Counted from the stretch's first letter, positions 10,432-19,020 are shown. The stretch: DNA of 64,000 nucleotides from Indioceanicola sp046045995 (GCA_046045995.1 JBJOKR010000002.1:13867-77866); one strand, 5' to 3'. Program-made: numbers and translations. The notes: generated by a model not told the origin, from the sequence alone.

Positions 10432-10941
10432 TCAGCCGAGCTTGGCGACACGACGTGCGTGCCGCCCGCCCGCGAACGGTGTGGCAAGGAAGGTGGCGAT
10501 GCAGTCCCGGGCGACCTCCACACCGGTGGTACGGGCGCCCAGGACAATGACATTGGCGTCATTGTGCTCGCGGGCCAGTCGGGCACCGGTCACATCGTGG
10601 ATCAGGGCAGCCCGCACATGGCGGTGACGGTTGGCGGCGATGGAAATGCCGATGCCGCTGCCGCAGATCAACACGCCGCGACCCGCCCGCCCATCGGCCA
10701 GGGCGGCGGCAAGCGCATCGGCGAAGTCTGGATAATCCACACTGTCGGGTCTGTGCGGCCCCAGGTCGAGAACGCTGTGCCCCGCCTGCTCCATCACCGC
10801 CCGCAGGTCGGCCTTCAGGTCCAGACCGGCATGGTCCGACGCGATGGCGATCGCCGCAGGGACCGCTGCGGGCGCTTCGGCACCGGGGGACGTGCCGGGG
10901 TGGCTGCTCACCGGATTGCCCATGGTGGTGGGACTGCTCAT
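10432..10941 (-). CDS. rpiB: Ribose 5-phosphate isomerase B
   Basis: A 169-residue RpiB/LacAB-family isomerase interconverting ribulose 5-phosphate and ribose 5-phosphate. The conserved IAIASDHAGLDLK begins about residue 30. GVLICGSGIGISIAANR contains the active-site Cys, and ALIHDVTGARLAREHNDANVI follows. The first 30 residues are a variable Ser/Pro/Ala-rich leader, so the true start could be at 10923. It is the first gene of the leftward rpiB-glyA-nrdR-ribD run. Confidence 0.92.
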   Translation of the reverse strand: MSSPTTMGNPVSSHPGTSPGAEAPAAVPAAIAIASDHAGLDLKADLRAVMEQAGHSVLDLGPHRPDSVDYPDFADALAAALADGRAGRGVLICGSGIGISIAANRHRHVRAALIHDVTGARLAREHNDANVIVLGARTTGVEVARDCIATFLATPFAGGRHARRVAKLG

Positions 10942-11489
10942 GCTGGGGGCATCCCGTCCTGCCGGCCCGCGCGGGCGGACCGATCGCGTGTGGAAGGCAG
11001 CGACGCCCTGTCGCGCCTGGAGTCGCCGCCGATTGGGCAGGACCGTACCAGATGATGTGGTCGGTTGCCAGTTCCGGCACCATACCGCTTCGCAACGCCG
11101 CACTGCCCCGCGCGCGCGACTGCCGGTGCCATTGCCAGCGCGACCGACACATCCCGCACGCGCACCGGAACGGCCGCAGAACAATCAAAACGGAAAATCA
11201 TTCCTTGCGCCAAGTAAATCGCTGCTCTGCGAGCCATGCCGAACCCGCAAGGGCGAAATCCGATCCGACTATAGAACTATGCCCTGCGTCCTAGGCCTAC
11301 AACTGAGGGACAATCGATCCGGTGTCGCCGGTTGTGAAATTCGGAATCTTGAGCCTGCCAAGCTGTCACGACTTGGGCACGAAAGTGCGGCAAAGTAACT
11401 TGAGTGTGAAGATGCTGTTTTGTGATTGACAGGTAAATTCATGTGTGCGAAGCGAAAGCCATGTGACATTTACTCTCAGGGCTTCTGCA
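10942..11489. other. Intergenic region between rpiB and mucR
   Basis: This 548-base gap holds divergent promoter regions for rpiB and mucR. The mucR-proximal 200 bases are clearly richer in A and T than the surroundings. A TTGACA lies at 11428-11433, but no good partner -10 is at the right distance. MucR-type proteins bind AT-rich sites and often regulate themselves, so this stretch may be a target. I see no gene here. Confidence 0.5.
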
Positions 11490-11933
11490 ATGACGGACCA
11501 GAACGGAAATGATCTCCAGGCGGACGACCTGCTCCGCATGACGGTGGACATTGTGTCGGCCTATGTCGGCAATAATGTTCTTCCCACCCAACAGATCCCG
11601 GACGTCATCACCACCGTCTATGCCTCGCTTACGGATCTCAAGGGCGGTCAACGTGACATCCAGTCGGAACCGCTGCGCCCCGCCGTACCCATCAAGAAGT
11701 CGGTGACTCCGGAATATATTGTCTGTCTGGAGGATGGGAAGAAGCTGAAGATGCTGAAGCGCCATCTGCGCTCCACCTACGGCATGAGCCCGGATGATTA
11801 CCGGACGAAATGGGGCCTCCCCCAGGACTACCCCATGGTCGCGCCGAACTATGCCGCCCAACGTTCTGAATTCGCGAAGAAAATCGGCCTTGGCCGGACG
11901 TCCACCCGGCAGCCGCGCCGTCGCGCGTCCTGA
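11490..11933 (+). CDS. MucR/Ros-family transcriptional regulator
   Basis: A 147-residue regulator of the Ros/MucR family, which binds AT-rich DNA and controls exopolysaccharide, motility and cell-cycle genes in alphaproteobacteria. The DNA-binding region is IVCLEDGKKLKMLKRHL followed by STYGMSPDDYRTKWGLP, and the tail VAPNYAAQRSEFAKKIGLGR is diagnostic. At the zinc-finger positions it has Cys, Asp, His and Tyr rather than Cys2His2. I start at 11490 (MTDQNGND); an upstream in-frame start would add 15 unrelated residues. A strong terminator follows. Confidence 0.92.
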   Translation: MTDQNGNDLQADDLLRMTVDIVSAYVGNNVLPTQQIPDVITTVYASLTDLKGGQRDIQSEPLRPAVPIKKSVTPEYIVCLEDGKKLKMLKRHLRSTYGMSPDDYRTKWGLPQDYPMVAPNYAAQRSEFAKKIGLGRTSTRQPRRRAS

Positions 11934-11978
11934 TCTGCGGCATGGCGGTGCCGGAAGCCCGTCTCCCGATGGAAATAC

Positions 11979-12010
11979 AAAGGCCGCCCCCGATGGGGCG
12001 GCCTTTTCCT
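11979..12010 (+). terminator. Rho-independent terminator after mucR
   Basis: A near-perfect hairpin with stems AAAGGCCGCCCC (11979-11990) and GGGGCGGCCTTTT (11995-12007), loop CGAT, runs into T-rich TTTTCCTTT. It lies 46 bases after the mucR stop. Confidence 0.92.
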
Positions 12011-12050
12011 TTGGGCTCGGATGTCCCGGACAAGGCGTCAATCGCCGGTG

Positions 12051-12257
12051 TCAGCGACCCGGCTGGATGCCGGCCTTTCGGGCCAGGACATAATTCAGCT
12101 TGGCGATTGCAGTCCGGGACAGGGTGTGGCGTCCGGCACCGGCCGGGCCCTGGATTGTCACTTCCGTGTTGGTGACGGTATCGATGGCCGATACCCGCAT
12201 GATGGCGCCAACCTGCTGGAATTCCAGCAGCACCGTTCCCTGACGCTCCTGCCCCAT
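12051..12257 (-). CDS. Small conserved protein, DUF6898-like
   Basis: A 68-residue protein. The core VLLEFQQVGAIMRVSAIDTV, then TNTEVTIQGPAG, then KLNYVLARKAG at the end, resembles the small alphaproteobacterial DUF6898 family, for which I know no function. I start at 12257 (MGQERQG) because a run of G immediately upstream can serve as a ribosome site; an upstream extension to 12305 is possible but unlike the family. It lies downstream of the MarR gene in the same direction, 78 bases away. Confidence 0.7.
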   Translation of the reverse strand: MGQERQGTVLLEFQQVGAIMRVSAIDTVTNTEVTIQGPAGAGRHTLSRTAIAKLNYVLARKAGIQPGR

Positions 12258-12335
12258 GTCCCCCCCAAGACCCTGTACCCGAACTCCGGCGGTCCCGTGT
12301 CCCACCCGAAGCGGCGGCCCTACCTGGCCCGACCC

Positions 12336-12809
12336 TCAGGCGAGCGACGTGGAGTAGGTGGTGTAATCCAGTGCCGATGTCCAGAAGCGCTCCAGCTTGC
12401 GCATGGTTTCGTTGGCGCGCTGCAATTCCTCCTGGGAAATGCCGGCCTGCCCATCCAGGGCGGCGATCTGCCGCTCGAAAAGGGTGCTCACCTTGTCACG
12501 GAGGGACAGCCCCTTCTCCGACAGCCGCACCCTGACCGACCGGCGGTCATGGGGCGAACGCTCCTGGGAGATGTAGCCGTTCTCGAACATCTTTTTGACG
12601 TTGTAGGAGACATTGGACCCCAGGTAATAGCCCCGGGCCGTCAGCTCCCCGACCGTCAACTCGTCATCGCCGATGTTGTAGAGGATCAGGCTCTGGACGT
12701 TGTTGATGTCCTGCACACCCAGCCGGTCCAGCTCGACCTTCAGCACTTCCAGGAAATGGCGGTGCAGGCGCTCAATCAGCAGGATGCTGTCATAGTAGGG
12801 CTGTCGCAA
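12336..12809 (-). CDS. MarR-family winged-helix regulator, LdtR-like
   Basis: A 157-residue regulator. The winged-helix core includes ELTVGELTARGYYLGSNVSY (recognition region) and ERSPHDRRSVRVRLSEKG (wing with the DRRS motif of MarR proteins). N-terminal YYDSILLIERLHRHFLEVLK and the GYYLGSNVSYN helix resemble LdtR of Rhizobiales and Liberibacter, which controls cell-wall and stress genes; this match is from memory. It follows the valine-catabolism genes on the same strand after a 144-base gap with its own possible promoter, so it may not be their regulator. Confidence 0.85.
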   Translation of the reverse strand: MRQPYYDSILLIERLHRHFLEVLKVELDRLGVQDINNVQSLILYNIGDDELTVGELTARGYYLGSNVSYNVKKMFENGYISQERSPHDRRSVRVRLSEKGLSLRDKVSTLFERQIAALDGQAGISQEELQRANETMRKLERFWTSALDYTTYSTSLA

Positions 12810-12929
12810 CTCCCTCTCCCTTCATTCCCGGGCCTGGTCTGGCGGCAGGCGCACGGATACGCCCATCGCCCGATTACCCTTGTGTGCAAGGCCATGCAAG
12901 AGGGTAACCGGGAGACAACGCGGATTCAC

Positions 12930-12957
12930 CATATAACTTGACAGCTTATCGCATCAA
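12930..12957 (-). promoter_or_regulatory. Possible promoter of the MarR gene
   Basis: On the minus strand TTGATG (12957-12952) and TATATG (12935-12930) are 16 bases apart. The surrounding stretch also has TTGA and TCAA half-sites 12 bases apart. It would give a leader of about 115 bases. The -35 box overlaps the end of the upstream mmsB gene. This is by eye only. Confidence 0.35.
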
Positions 12958-13841
12958 TTCCCGGCAAGCATCTTGATAATTGCGGAAAAATCCAACCCTC
13001 CCTTGCCGGAGGCGGCGCACATCTCATAAAGCGCGGCAGCATTGGCCCCCAGCGGGGTCGCGGCGCGGCTGCCCGCCGCCGCCTGCTGGGCCAATTTCAG
13101 GTCCTTCAGCATCATGTCGACGGTGAAGCCGGGGGCATAATCCCGGTTGGCGGGGGATGTGGGGACCGGTCCCGGCACTGGACAGTAGCTGGTAAGGGAC
13201 CAGCACTGGCCGGATGATTTGGCACTGATGTCGAACAGCTTCTGCCGGTCCAGCCCCAGCTTGTCGGCCAGCACGAAAGCCTCAGACACGGCGATCATGG
13301 AGATGCCCAGGATCATGTTGTTGCAGATCTTGGCCGCCTGACCGGTGCCGGGGCCACCGGCATGGACGATGGTCTTGCCCATCGCCTCCAACACCGGCTT
13401 CGCCCGCTCCACCGCCGCCTCGCTGCCGCCGACCATGAAGGTCAGGGTGCCCGCGGCGGCCCCGCCGGTACCGCCGGAAACGGGCGCGTCCACCATGGCG
13501 AATCCCCGCGCTTCCACCGCCGCGGCCACGGCACGCGATGTCTCCACATCGACGGTGGAGCTGTCGATGAACAGGGCGCCATGGGCAGCGGTGTCGGCCA
13601 CCCCGCCCTCATCCAGGTAGACGCTGCGGACATGGGGTCCGGCGGGTAGCATGGTAACCACCACCTCCGCCCCAGCCGCGGCGGCACCGGCACCCGCGGC
13701 CCGGACACCGCCGTCCGCCTCCAGCGCCGCCAACGCCGCCTCCGCCCTATCGAATCCGACGACCCGATGGCCCGCCTTCAGCAGATTCCTTGCCATGGGC
13801 AGGCCCATATTGCCCAGCCCGATGAACGCAATGGTCGCCAT
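12954..13841 (-). CDS. mmsB: 3-hydroxyisobutyrate dehydrogenase
   Basis: A 295-residue NAD-dependent beta-hydroxyacid dehydrogenase. The N-terminal Rossmann motif is IGLGNMGLPMARNLLKAG. The substrate-binding DAPVSGGTGGAAAGTLTFM is at about residues 117-133, and the catalytic Lys lies in GQAAKICNNMILG. It oxidises 3-hydroxyisobutyrate to methylmalonate semialdehyde in valine breakdown. It directly follows 3-hydroxyisobutyryl-CoA hydrolase (78-base gap), supplying the next step, which makes this assignment stronger than tartronate semialdehyde reductase. Confidence 0.93.
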   Translation of the reverse strand: MATIAFIGLGNMGLPMARNLLKAGHRVVGFDRAEAALAALEADGGVRAAGAGAAAAGAEVVVTMLPAGPHVRSVYLDEGGVADTAAHGALFIDSSTVDVETSRAVAAAVEARGFAMVDAPVSGGTGGAAAGTLTFMVGGSEAAVERAKPVLEAMGKTIVHAGGPGTGQAAKICNNMILGISMIAVSEAFVLADKLGLDRQKLFDISAKSSGQCWSLTSYCPVPGPVPTSPANRDYAPGFTVDMMLKDLKLAQQAAAGSRAATPLGANAAALYEMCAASGKGGLDFSAIIKMLAGN

Positions 13842-13919
13842 GCTCTTCCTCCCCGGTGTGCTGTTCTTGAAGAGGGGTCGGCTGCGGCCGTGAAGCGGTG
13901 CCGCCCCCCAGCGTCGGTA

Positions 13920-15014
13920 TCAATCCTCGAAATGCAGGCCGCCATCGGCGGGCGGCGCGAAATGGGCCAGCACATCGGCCGCCCCCACCCCGTCCATGTC
14001 GGCCGGCTGCCATTTCGGCGACCGGTCCTTGTCCACCAGGACGGCGCGGATGCCCTCATAGAAGTCATGGCCGCGCATGATCCGCTGGACCACGGCGAAT
14101 TCCAGCTTCATCGCATCGTCGAAGGTCAGCTCGGCCCCCCGGCGAAGCTGCTCCAGGGTCAGCTTCAGGCTGGTGGGTGACATGGTGCGGATGATCCGGG
14201 CCGTGGCCAGGGCGATCCCGCTCCCCTCCGCCTCCAGCCCCATTGTCTCCAGGTCTTCCAGCACCGCCTCCACCGTGTCATGGGCAAAGCAGCGGTCGAT
14301 CATGCCGCGCAGGGCCGGCAGGGTCGGCGGATCCACCGCCACCTCATGGGTGGCGATCAGGTCGGATGCCCGCTTGTGCGGATCGGCGGCCGCGGCCCAG
14401 TCGGCGGCGGTCAGGTCCGCCACCAGCGCGTCCAGCCTGTCGGCCGGCACATGGGCCGTAGCCAGGCCCAGGTAATGCAGGTCCCCCGCTTGCAGCCGTG
14501 CCCCGGTGAGGCCCAGGTAGCGGCCCATATGACCGGGCAGCCGGGGCAGGAAATAGGTCCCGCCCACATCGGGGATCAGACCGATCCCCGTTTCCGGCAT
14601 GGCGAACAGGGTCTTCTCCGTCGTCACCCGGTGGGACCCGTGGACCGACAGGCCGACACCCCCGCCCATGGTGATCCCGTCGATCAGAGCGATATAGGGC
14701 TTGGGGAAGGTCTTGATCCGCCGGTTGAGGCGGTATTCCTCGAAGAAGAACGCCCGTGTCAGCCCCTCCACAGCGCCCGCCTGCATGGCCCGGCCGGCAT
14801 CCCAGACGGCGCGGACATCGCCGCCGGCGCAGAACGCACGGTCCCCCGCCCCGCGGATCACCACCGCATGGACGGCCGGGTCCGCCGCCCAGGCGCGGAG
14901 TTGGGGATCGATCACCCGGATCATGTCCAGGGTCAGGGCATTCAATGCCTTCGGCCGGTTCAGCGTGATCAGGCCGACACCGCCGGAGACGGTGCAGAGG
15001 ACATCCTCGGTCAT
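13920..15014 (-). CDS. 3-hydroxyisobutyryl-CoA hydrolase
   Basis: A 364-residue crotonase-fold hydrolase that removes CoA from 3-hydroxyisobutyryl-CoA in valine degradation. The oxyanion-hole segment AFCAGGDVRAVWDAG and the stretch GITMGGGVGLSVHGSHRV, then FAMPETGIGLIPDVGGTY, are characteristic. The length and the C-terminal half (MSPTSLKLTLEQLRRG) separate it from shorter enoyl-CoA hydratases. I start at 15014 because GAGGAAAAG lies directly before that ATG. It sits between an acyl-CoA dehydrogenase and mmsB, in pathway order. Confidence 0.92.
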   Translation of the reverse strand: MTEDVLCTVSGGVGLITLNRPKALNALTLDMIRVIDPQLRAWAADPAVHAVVIRGAGDRAFCAGGDVRAVWDAGRAMQAGAVEGLTRAFFFEEYRLNRRIKTFPKPYIALIDGITMGGGVGLSVHGSHRVTTEKTLFAMPETGIGLIPDVGGTYFLPRLPGHMGRYLGLTGARLQAGDLHYLGLATAHVPADRLDALVADLTAADWAAAADPHKRASDLIATHEVAVDPPTLPALRGMIDRCFAHDTVEAVLEDLETMGLEAEGSGIALATARIIRTMSPTSLKLTLEQLRRGAELTFDDAMKLEFAVVQRIMRGHDFYEGIRAVLVDKDRSPKWQPADMDGVGAADVLAHFAPPADGGLHFED

Positions 15015-15027
15015 CTTTTCCTCACAT

Positions 15028-15117
15028 GTAGGTCGGATTAGCGCAGCGTAATCCGACACGCCCGATGGCACCGTCCCTGTCGGATTACGCGGGCATGCGC
15101 CCGCTAATCCGACCTAC
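15028..15117. repeat. Palindromic intergenic repeat element (REP/MITE type)
   Basis: The left arm GTAGGTCGGATTAGCGCAGC (from 15028) continues to TAATCCGACA and is mirrored by TGTCGGATTACGC ... GCTAATCCGACCTAC ending at 15117. Each arm is itself a small hairpin. Sequences of this kind recur between genes in many proteobacteria. It lies in the 108-base gap between the acyl-CoA dehydrogenase and hydrolase genes, so it would be in their shared transcript. Confidence 0.85.
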
Positions 15118-15122
15118 GCCCC

Positions 15123-16262
15123 TCACTCCGCCAACAGCTTGCGGGCGACGATCATGCGCATGACCTGGTTCGTGCCCTCCAGGATCTGGTGGACGCGCAG
15201 GTCGCGCACGAACCGTTCCACCGGGTATTCCTTGATGTAGCCGTAGCCGCCGTGGAGCTGGAGCGCATCATTCGCCACCTTGAACCCGTAATCGGTGGCG
15301 AAGCGCTTGGCCATGGCGCACCAGGTGGTGGCGTTGGGGTTGCCCTTGTCCAGGGCATCCGCCGCACGGTGGACCATCAGGCGGGCTGCATCCAGTTCGG
15401 TCGCCATATCCGCCAGCATGAACTGCAGGGCCTGGAAATCGGCCAGCTTCTGCCCGAACTGCATCCGGCTGTTCATGTAGGAACGTGCCTGGTCCAGGCA
15501 GGCCCGCGCCCCGCCCAGGGAGCAGGCGGCGATATTGATGCGCCCGCCGTCCAGCCCCTTCATGGCGAAGCGGAAGCCCTCCCCCTCCTCCCCCAGCCGG
15601 TTGGCGACGGGAACACGGCAATCCTCCAGGATCACGGTGGCGGTGGGCTGGCTGTTCCAGCCCATCTTCTTTTCCTTCTTGCCGAAGGACAGGCCGGGTG
15701 TGCCCTTCTCCACCACGATGGCGGAGATGCCCTTCGGCCCCGGCCCGCCGGTGCGGCACATGACGACGTACAGGTCCGTTGCCCCGGCGCCGGAGATGAA
15801 GGCCTTGGACCCGTTCAGGACGTAATGGTCCCCGTCCCGCTCCGCCCGGGTGCGCAAGGACGCGGCATCGGACCCGCTTCCCGGCTCCGTCAGGCAGTAG
15901 CTGCCAAGGATGTCCATGGCGAACATGGACGGCAGCCAGCGCTGCTTCTGCTCTCCGTTGCCGAAGCTGTCGATCATCCACGCCACCATGTTGTGGATGG
16001 AGATATAGGCGGCGGTGGAGGGGCAGGCGGCGGACAGCTCCTCGAACAGGATGGCCGCGTCCAGCCGGGTCAGGCCGGTGCCGCCGAATTCCTCCCCGCA
16101 GTAAAGGCCGGCGAATCCAAGCTTCGCCGCCTCCCGCAGCTTGTCCACGGGGAAATGCCCGGTCTCATCCCATTCCGCCGCGTGGGGGGCGAGGTGTTCC
16201 TGTGCGAACCCGCGCGCCATGTCCTGGAAGGCGCACTGATCGTCGGTAAGGGTGAAATCCAT
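15123..16262 (-). CDS. Acyl-CoA dehydrogenase, probably isobutyryl-CoA dehydrogenase
   Basis: A 379-residue FAD-dependent acyl-CoA dehydrogenase. YCLTEPGSGSDAASLRT is the FAD-binding signature, NDALQLHGGYGYIKEYPVER is the second family signature, and HQILEGTNQVMRMIVAR near the C-terminus contains the catalytic Glu of the short and branched-chain group. The following genes perform later valine-breakdown steps, so isobutyryl-CoA to methacrylyl-CoA is the most likely reaction; the substrate is inferred from context. It is the first gene of the leftward group. Confidence 0.88.
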   Translation of the reverse strand: MDFTLTDDQCAFQDMARGFAQEHLAPHAAEWDETGHFPVDKLREAAKLGFAGLYCGEEFGGTGLTRLDAAILFEELSAACPSTAAYISIHNMVAWMIDSFGNGEQKQRWLPSMFAMDILGSYCLTEPGSGSDAASLRTRAERDGDHYVLNGSKAFISGAGATDLYVVMCRTGGPGPKGISAIVVEKGTPGLSFGKKEKKMGWNSQPTATVILEDCRVPVANRLGEEGEGFRFAMKGLDGGRINIAACSLGGARACLDQARSYMNSRMQFGQKLADFQALQFMLADMATELDAARLMVHRAADALDKGNPNATTWCAMAKRFATDYGFKVANDALQLHGGYGYIKEYPVERFVRDLRVHQILEGTNQVMRMIVARKLLAE

Positions 16263-16456
16263 GGATCGGGCCCGGTCTGGTGGTGGATTGTTTTGTTTGA
16301 AACGGGATCATAGTGGCATGCCCTCTCCTGTCAACGCGGGTGGCCTGTCAACGAAGGTGGCCGGTGAACCCGGGCGGGGGCAGAAAGGAGCCTGGTGGAC
16401 CGCCGGCGCCCGGCCGCTGTTCTGTCACAGGTTTCCCGCCGCTGAAGGATGATCCC

Positions 16457-17371
16457 ATGAAGCTGACCGTGGTGCTGAACCGTTCCGCCGGATCACTGGC
16501 CGGACGCAGCCCGGGGGAGGCGGTGGCGGAGGTGACGGCCGCATTCCGGGAGGCCGGCCACAGCGTGGACTGCACCATCGTCCCGGGGGCGGAGGTGGCG
16601 GGCGCCCTGGAGCGGGCGCGGGACGGGGCGGCCGATGTGGTGGTGGTGGGGGGTGGTGACGGCACCATCGTCAGTGCCGCCCGCATCCTGGCCGACAGCG
16701 GCAAGGCCCTGGCCGTGCTGCCCCTGGGTACGATGAACCTGCTGGCCCGGGACCTGGGCATCCCCTTCGACATTGCGGAGGCGGCCCGCGCCCTGGCCGC
16801 CGGCCGGATAGAGGCCATCGACATGGGGGAGGTGAACGGCCACCCCTTCCTGAACAACTCCGCCATCGGCCTTTACCCCCGCATGGTTCGGGAGCGGGAG
16901 CAGGAGCGCAACCGCCACGGGCTGGGCAAGTGGCCGGCCATGCTGCTCGCCTTCGGCCGGATCATCGCCCATCTGCCCCGGCTGACCGTGGCGATCGACC
17001 TGGGTGACGGCCAAGGGCCGCAGGTGATGGAGACACCGTTCCTGGCCGTGGCCAACAACCGCTACGACCAGGGTTTCGGGCCGATCCTGCGCCGCACCAG
17101 CCTGACCCGCGGCACCCTGGCCGTCTATGCCTCCCGCCACCGCAGCCGCTGGCGCGTCCTGCGCCTGATCGCCACCCTGTTCGGGGGGGATTGGGCCGGT
17201 GATCCGGAGCTTCAGGTGACGGAGACGACAGCCCTGACCGTGCGCAGCCGCCGGCCCATCCTGCGCGTCGCCAATGACGGCGAGTTACTGCTGCTGCCCA
17301 CCCCGCTCACCTACCGCATCCGCCCAGGCGCGTTGAAGGTGCTGCGGCCCCTGCTGGACCGTCACGGATGA
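16457..17371 (+). CDS. Diacylglycerol kinase family protein
   Basis: A 304-residue member of the diacylglycerol/sphingosine kinase catalytic family. It has VVLNRSAGS at the start, the ATP-binding VVVGGGDGTIVSAARIL at about residues 61-77, and LAVLPLGTMNLLARDLGIP. Members phosphorylate a lipid alcohol at the membrane face; the lipid here is not known. I start at 16457 (MKLTVVLN), preceded by GAAGGATGAT. It is divergent from the valine operon. Confidence 0.85.
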   Translation: MKLTVVLNRSAGSLAGRSPGEAVAEVTAAFREAGHSVDCTIVPGAEVAGALERARDGAADVVVVGGGDGTIVSAARILADSGKALAVLPLGTMNLLARDLGIPFDIAEAARALAAGRIEAIDMGEVNGHPFLNNSAIGLYPRMVREREQERNRHGLGKWPAMLLAFGRIIAHLPRLTVAIDLGDGQGPQVMETPFLAVANNRYDQGFGPILRRTSLTRGTLAVYASRHRSRWRVLRLIATLFGGDWAGDPELQVTETTALTVRSRRPILRVANDGELLLLPTPLTYRIRPGALKVLRPLLDRHG

Positions 17372-17405
17372 CAACACCATGATCCCGATCCAGGCAGGAT
17401 CCACA

Positions 17406-17780
17406 TCACCGGGACGAGGCGGGGGTGTCGTCACGGAGGATCGGCGACAGAGTAGAAATATCGGCGAGGCGATACCTGTCCAGGCTATGTCGGCAGACAT
17501 CCCATATCGCGACCGTCCTGTGATCCTGGTCGATCCCCGTCACATCAAACAGCACACCGATGTTGTCTCTGAACCTGTAATGCTTGCGCTGAAAGCCGTT
17601 TGCCGAACGGAAAGGAATTGACATAAGCGTTCCATGTGCCGGATCGGCCCCATGGCATTGAAGCTCTTCACAAATCTCGACGAATTCCACTCGCTCCGTC
17701 TTGTCGGCAAACGCGGCGAGAAGCGCTTCTTCCGTGATGTCAGGTGCTTTGACAAGGTGGTACACGGTCATGTTCCGCAC
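17406..17780 (-). CDS. Hypothetical protein, possible toxin-like partner
   Basis: A 124-residue protein I do not recognise. The C-terminal half (HYRFRDNIGVLFDVTGIDQD followed by HRTVAIWDVCRHS) has the beta-strand alternation seen in small RelE/ParE-like folds, but this is weak. The frame opens with GTG at 17780, with AGGGG six bases upstream; ATG at 17771 is also possible. It follows a short basic protein on the same strand after 73 bases. Base composition is lower in GC than neighbouring core genes, which suggests acquired DNA. Confidence 0.55.
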   Translation of the reverse strand: MRNMTVYHLVKAPDITEEALLAAFADKTERVEFVEICEELQCHGADPAHGTLMSIPFRSANGFQRKHYRFRDNIGVLFDVTGIDQDHRTVAIWDVCRHSLDRYRLADISTLSPILRDDTPASSR

Positions 17781-17853
17781 AGCATACCCCTGAGGATGCC
17801 GCGGTTTCCCTCAGCATCCTGTACAACCGAAGAAAATCGGCAGGGGGTTGAGG

Positions 17854-18096
17854 TTATTTGAACTTGGACAGATCAAGGGGGGTCCAGCCGGCCCCGCCAG
17901 CGGGGCCATATTCCGCCATCCGCCGCTCCATGCGTGACTGAAATGCCGTCGGAACCTGATCGGCACTCAACGGCACAGCGGAGGACGCGGTCGGCTTGTC
18001 CACACCCTTGGGGCTTTGGGATGCACCCGTGTGTGCCACACTCGCCATGGCATGGCCCTTCGTCGAACCGCGCTTCATCTGCCCCGTGCGTGCCAT
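17854..18096 (-). CDS. Hypothetical 80-residue protein
   Basis: Not recognised. The N-terminus is basic (MARTGQMKRGSTKGH), the middle is Ser/Thr/Pro-rich and probably disordered, and the C-terminus (SRMERRMAEYGPAGGAGWTP) could form a helix. It precedes the 124-residue unknown gene on the same strand, so a two-gene unit such as antitoxin-toxin is conceivable, but nothing proves it. Confidence 0.45.
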   Translation of the reverse strand: MARTGQMKRGSTKGHAMASVAHTGASQSPKGVDKPTASSAVPLSADQVPTAFQSRMERRMAEYGPAGGAGWTPLDLSKFK

Positions 18097-18447
18097 ATGC
18101 CTACCCTCTGAAAGCCCAGGCGACCAGCGTCGTCGCCATGCACCATTACGTTTGAAGACTGTGCTCGCTTAGTCCGGTGAGCACAAGGCGAAAGCGTTTG
18201 GCTGCATCTCGCTTGATCCCGATAGGGGCGTACGTCGCTGATCTACGCTGATTTGCGTTGATTCGATCGAAGTTACGCGAAAATCAGCTTGGACGCGCTG
18301 ATATGACGCCAACGTCGTTGACACCACACCGTCCTGGCCATACCGTTCCTCAGTTGATCGATCATGACTCGAATCACGGTAAGAATGATTCGCTGATATC
18401 CTTCCCCTCCCCTTCCGCCTTGGCCTTCCTATCGTCGGACGGAAAAG
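18097..18447. promoter_or_regulatory. Repeat-rich upstream region of the HTH gene
   Basis: This 351-base gap is lower in GC than its surroundings. Three 10-bp units CGCTGATCTA, CGCTGATTTG and CGTTGATTCG run head to tail at 18236-18265. ATCAGC (18284-18289) and GCTGAT (18297-18302) form an inverted pair. CGAATCA (18370-18376) and TGATTCG (18386-18392) form a 7-bp inverted repeat 56 bases before the HTH gene, a good operator candidate. A TTGACA is present near 18317. Confidence 0.5.
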
Positions 18448-18939
18448 ATGCGCGCCATCTACCACCTGCGAACGTTGCCGGAGTTGCAGACGTTGGTGGG
18501 GCACATCACCAATGCCAAGCTCGCCCTCAGCGCTCAGGTCGCTCCGAACACCATCAGTGCGCTCCGCTTTGGACGTCCCGTCACCGCCCGAAAAGCCTAT
18601 GGAGTTTGGAACGCGATCGGGCAGATGGCGAAGGACATCGGCATTACCCTGCCGGAGTCGAAGGGGCCGCAACGCTCATCCCATCGTCTTGTCCGCGTTG
18701 AAGAATTGGCCAGGCGGTCAGGTAAGGAGGGGTTGCTGGGCCTTCGCGACAAGGATGGCTATCTGACGGATAGGAAACTGGCGCAGGCAGCGGCGGGCGC
18801 ATGCATGACACCATGGTTTCGAGCCGTCCTGACCCAGGCATTGGTGGAGGCCGGCGTTGCACAGATGGTCGTCGATCAGCATTTTATCGAGGAGGCGGAA
18901 GACGTTCGGATCGATGCGATCGTCGACGAGAGTCTATGA
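18448..18939 (+). CDS. Hypothetical helix-turn-helix protein
   Basis: A 163-residue protein with a probable helix-turn-helix at residues 23-45 (AKLALSAQVAPNTISALRFG, then RPVTARKA), in the style of XRE/Cro DNA-binding domains. The rest is not recognised; the C-terminus is acidic (FIEEAEDVRIDAIVDESL). A purine-rich GGACGGAAAAG lies just before the ATG. The repeat-rich upstream region suggests autoregulation. Composition and company (two other unknown genes) suggest a small acquired patch before hemB. Confidence 0.6.
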   Translation: MRAIYHLRTLPELQTLVGHITNAKLALSAQVAPNTISALRFGRPVTARKAYGVWNAIGQMAKDIGITLPESKGPQRSSHRLVRVEELARRSGKEGLLGLRDKDGYLTDRKLAQAAAGACMTPWFRAVLTQALVEAGVAQMVVDQHFIEEAEDVRIDAIVDESL

Positions 18940-19020
18940 GGGGGCAGCCCCTGCCCCGCTTGAGCCACCGCCGCCGATAGGCGTAGCATCCGGCCATCGC
19001 CACCACCCGGACCCCGCCCG

